Positions 7,389-8,936 of a DNA stretch of 8,936 bases are shown here, one piece after another; the stretch's first letter is position 1; each line of letters begins with the position of its first letter. The notes beneath the pieces are model-generated. The model was not told the DNA's origin. It did not search any database and saw nothing but the letters and a program-made list of their open reading frames with translations. Source of the DNA: Bacteroidota bacterium (GTDB taxonomy: Bacteria; Bacteroidota; Bacteroidia; Bacteroidales; PXBB01); contig JAKIYU010000095.1 in the NCBI GenBank assembly GCA_022708385.1, positions 1-8,936 on the forward strand, in the 5' to 3' direction. The position numbers were made by a program, and so were the translations under genes.

Positions 7389-7469
7389 CAGCACTTTTGG
7401 TATCGTAATTAAATTATAGAACATATTACTACTATATACAAATTAATTAACAACAAAAACCCATAAAAC

Positions 7470-8936
7470 ATGAAAGAAAAATTACAAACAGGATTGATGA
7501 AATGGCTGGTATTGTTTCTGATTATTTCAGGTATCAGTGTTTCCATCAAAGCACAAACAACCATTACATTGGGTACTGGCACAGGTCAGAGCGGTGCTTA
7601 TGACCCCTCACCGGCCAATGTATATTACGAAAGCAGGCATCTACAGTTTGTTTACACCAAGTCCGAAATCAATACGGCTGGTGTAACAGGTCCTAAAATT
7701 TTGACAGCTATTCAGTTCAATGTATCTGAAGCAGCGACTAAATCTCATTCCAATTACAAAATTCGTATCGGCCACACAACTGCAACCAATGCTTCGAGCC
7801 ATATCAGTGCCACTACTACTGAAGTTTATTCTGCCTCTACAGTAAGTTTTAGTACAACCGGTTGGAAAACATTTACGTTTACCACACCCTTTACATGGAA
7901 CGGCACCGACAACATTCTGGTTGATATCTGCTGGGGTGTTAATACCGACTATGCGTCAACCGGACAGGTGTATGTTTACACACCGGATGTTACCGATGGT
8001 ATCCGCACCAAAAATACAGTAACAACAAATGCCTGCTCGGAAGTAACTGATACAAAAGCCAACAAAAAACCTCAGGCCAAATTAACTTTCAACCCAATAG
8101 CTCCTGCGAACGATGCTTGCGCCGATGCCCAACTTTTAACGGTTTACGGGTCTTCATGTGGCGGCTCTACACTTGGCGATATTGCAGGTGCTACACAATC
8201 CCTTTCAACAAATCCTTGTGCAGGCACTGCTAATGATGATGTGTGGTATAAATTTGTTGCCCTTGCTACCTCACATACCATCACCGTTGTTGGTTCATCT
8301 GGTTTCGATGCTGTAGTTGAACTGCGTTCAGGTGCTTGCATGGGAACCAATATGCTATGTGTTGATGAAACAGCATCAAATGGCACTGAAATTCTTAATG
8401 CTACAGGCCTTACTGTAGGTTCTACTTATCTCGTACGTGTTTATCATTATTGGAGCTCTGTACCCACAAATACTACATTTACAATATGTATAACCACACC
8501 TGCACCAGCCAATAACACATGCGCCACAGCACAAACATTGAGCGTGAACAGTGGCACATCCTGTGCCAATCCTACAACAGGAAATATTGCAGGCGCTACA
8601 TCATCTGGTGTAACAATGACCTGCGGCGGTTCCACTTCGGGTGGCAATGATGTGTGGTATAAATTTGTTGCCACATCTACTTCACACATAATTACAGTAG
8701 TAGGCTCAGGCAATTCAACAGCCGGCATGGATCCCGTTGTTGACCTGCGTTCTGGCGCATGCAACGGCACCAACATAGCTTGTGCCGATGCCACTTTCAA
8801 AGGCGGCACTGAAACTATCAATGCTACCGGCCTCACTGTAGGAAGCACCTATTATGTAAGAGTTTACGACTGGTGGTACGGCGGTTTGCCTGCCACAACT
8901 ACATTTACAATTTGTATAACCACACCAGGGACTGCA
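7470..8936 (+). CDS. Secreted cysteine-rich repeat protein, 5' part (runs off window)
   Basis: An open frame of 489 codons starts at an ATG (7470) and reaches the window end without a stop. A Sec signal (MKWLVLFLIISGISVSIKA from residue 10) gives predicted cleavage at A28|Q29. Residues 30-210 form a beta-rich domain starting TITLGTGTGQSG, of the kind seen at the N-terminus of Bacteroidota secreted proteins, with YESRHLQFVYTKSEI, GWKTFTFTTPFTWNGTDNILV and two Cys. Two tandem domains follow (212-344 and 346-486), each starting PAN, with core DVWYKFVA and ending FTICITTP, resembling PPC-like/Ig-like surface domains. Each has six Cys at matching positions. The last residues (PGTA) suggest a third copy. 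A C-terminal type IX secretion signal is expected but not visible. It is probably a surface or released protein; a catalytic domain may lie beyond the window. Function is unknown. Confidence 0.85.
   Translation, partial: MKEKLQTGLMKWLVLFLIISGISVSIKAQTTITLGTGTGQSGAYDPSPANVYYESRHLQFVYTKSEINTAGVTGPKILTAIQFNVSEAATKSHSNYKIRIGHTTATNASSHISATTTEVYSASTVSFSTTGWKTFTFTTPFTWNGTDNILVDICWGVNTDYASTGQVYVYTPDVTDGIRTKNTVTTNACSEVTDTKANKKPQAKLTFNPIAPANDACADAQLLTVYGSSCGGSTLGDIAGATQSLSTNPCAGTANDDVWYKFVALATSHTITVVGSSGFDAVVELRSGACMGTNMLCVDETASNGTEILNATGLTVGSTYLVRVYHYWSSVPTNTTFTICITTPAPANNTCATAQTLSVNSGTSCANPTTGNIAGATSSGVTMTCGGSTSGGNDVWYKFVATSTSHIITVVGSGNSTAGMDPVVDLRSGACNGTNIACADATFKGGTETINATGLTVGSTYYVRVYDWWYGGLPATTTFTICITTPGTA
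8103..8504 (+). repeat. Six-cysteine PPC-like domain repeat, copy 1
   Basis: This codes for residues 212-345, with Cys at 217, 230, 250, 290, 297 and 340. It shares with copy 2 the opening PAN, the segment IAGAT, the core NDDVWYKFVA / GNDVWYKFVA, LRSGAC, NATGLTVGSTY and the closing TTFTICITTP. At DNA level 8236-8261 is identical (26 bp) to 8647-8672. Confidence 0.85.
8505..8927 (+). repeat. Six-cysteine PPC-like domain repeat, copy 2
   Basis: This codes for residues 346-486, with Cys at 351, 365, 385, 431, 438 and 482, aligned with those of copy 1. It is several residues longer, with the clearest insertion at GNSTAGMD (414-421) against GFD in copy 1. The closing segment 8898-8926 matches 8472-8500 at 28 of 29 bases. 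The following codons read G-T-A, probably the lead into a third copy. Confidence 0.85.

Larger units (their letters stand above)
7164..7469. other. Divergent intergenic regulatory region
   Basis: These 306 bp separate the minus-strand envelope operon from the plus-strand secreted repeat protein. I find no plausible gene, tRNA or strong hairpin in them. The region is markedly AT-rich and carries one promoter-type element in each direction plus a short AT palindrome between them, so it is probably where both transcription units are controlled. The segment between the two promoter elements is about 145 bp. Confidence 0.7.

Noticed and set aside
8447..8848. A 133-codon open frame on the minus strand over the secreted repeat gene (and a similar 80-codon one at 8144-8386)
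   Set aside because: Both lie opposite the strongly supported repeat domains and mirror each other because the repeats do. Their low-complexity Pro/Val/Ala translations resemble no real protein.
8103..8936. Repeats considered as a CRISPR-like or non-coding array
   Set aside because: The unit is over 400 bp, in frame and protein-coding, with conserved Cys and WYKF motifs; there are no short repeats with regular spacers.
1..8936. Search for a defence, phage, toxin-antitoxin or mobile system
   Set aside because: All eight genes fit metabolism or envelope functions. No integrase, transposase, terminal repeats, nuclease or toxin-like small gene pair is visible.

Overview
The window looks like chromosomal DNA from a member of the Bacteroidota. 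It is AT-rich and the envelope proteins have no obvious Shine-Dalgarno sites. The DUF4369/TlpA-type thioredoxin lipoproteins, the promoter elements of the TAnnTTTG type and the large secreted protein with Ig/PPC-like repeats are all typical of that phylum. I cannot place it below phylum with confidence. There are eight protein-coding genes, two of them cut by the window edges. I see no RNA genes, insertion sequences or CRISPR arrays.

Layout. (1) Positions 1-818, plus strand: the 3' part of a saccharopine dehydrogenase / lysine 6-dehydrogenase family enzyme. (2) Positions 869-7163, minus strand: a tight six-gene run that reads as one operon. In transcription order it encodes an M28-family glutaminyl-cyclase-like lipoprotein, three tandem paralogous TlpA-like thioredoxin proteins with DUF4369-type N-terminal regions, the lipid A enzyme LpxH, and a probable outer-membrane beta-barrel protein. 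Gaps are 11, 28, 39 and 5 bp, then a 1-bp TAATG overlap. The third gap is counted to the preferred ATG start. (3) Positions 7164-7469: a divergent intergenic region with a good Bacteroidota -7 element facing each way. (4) Positions 7470-8936, plus strand: the 5' part of a large secreted protein with a beta-sandwich N-terminal region, then two tandem six-cysteine domains of about 135-140 residues, running off the window end.

How the genes may work together. The whole minus-strand run concerns the cell envelope: N-terminal protein modification, thiol-disulfide chemistry, lipid A synthesis and an outer-membrane protein. Three proteins in the window have predicted signal-peptidase-I cleavage sites directly followed by Gln: the barrel protein, the middle thioredoxin and the secreted repeat protein. 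This is the Bacteroidota 'Q-rule', and the glutaminyl-cyclase-like gene in the same window is the kind of enzyme that would convert such residues to pyroglutamate. The six cysteines per repeat in the divergent secreted protein make the adjacent thioredoxin trio of interest as possible folding partners, but that link is inference. Nothing here looks like a defence system, phage or mobile element. The most unusual items are the diverged thioredoxin triplet and its genomic pairing with a cyclase and a cysteine-rich secreted repeat protein.
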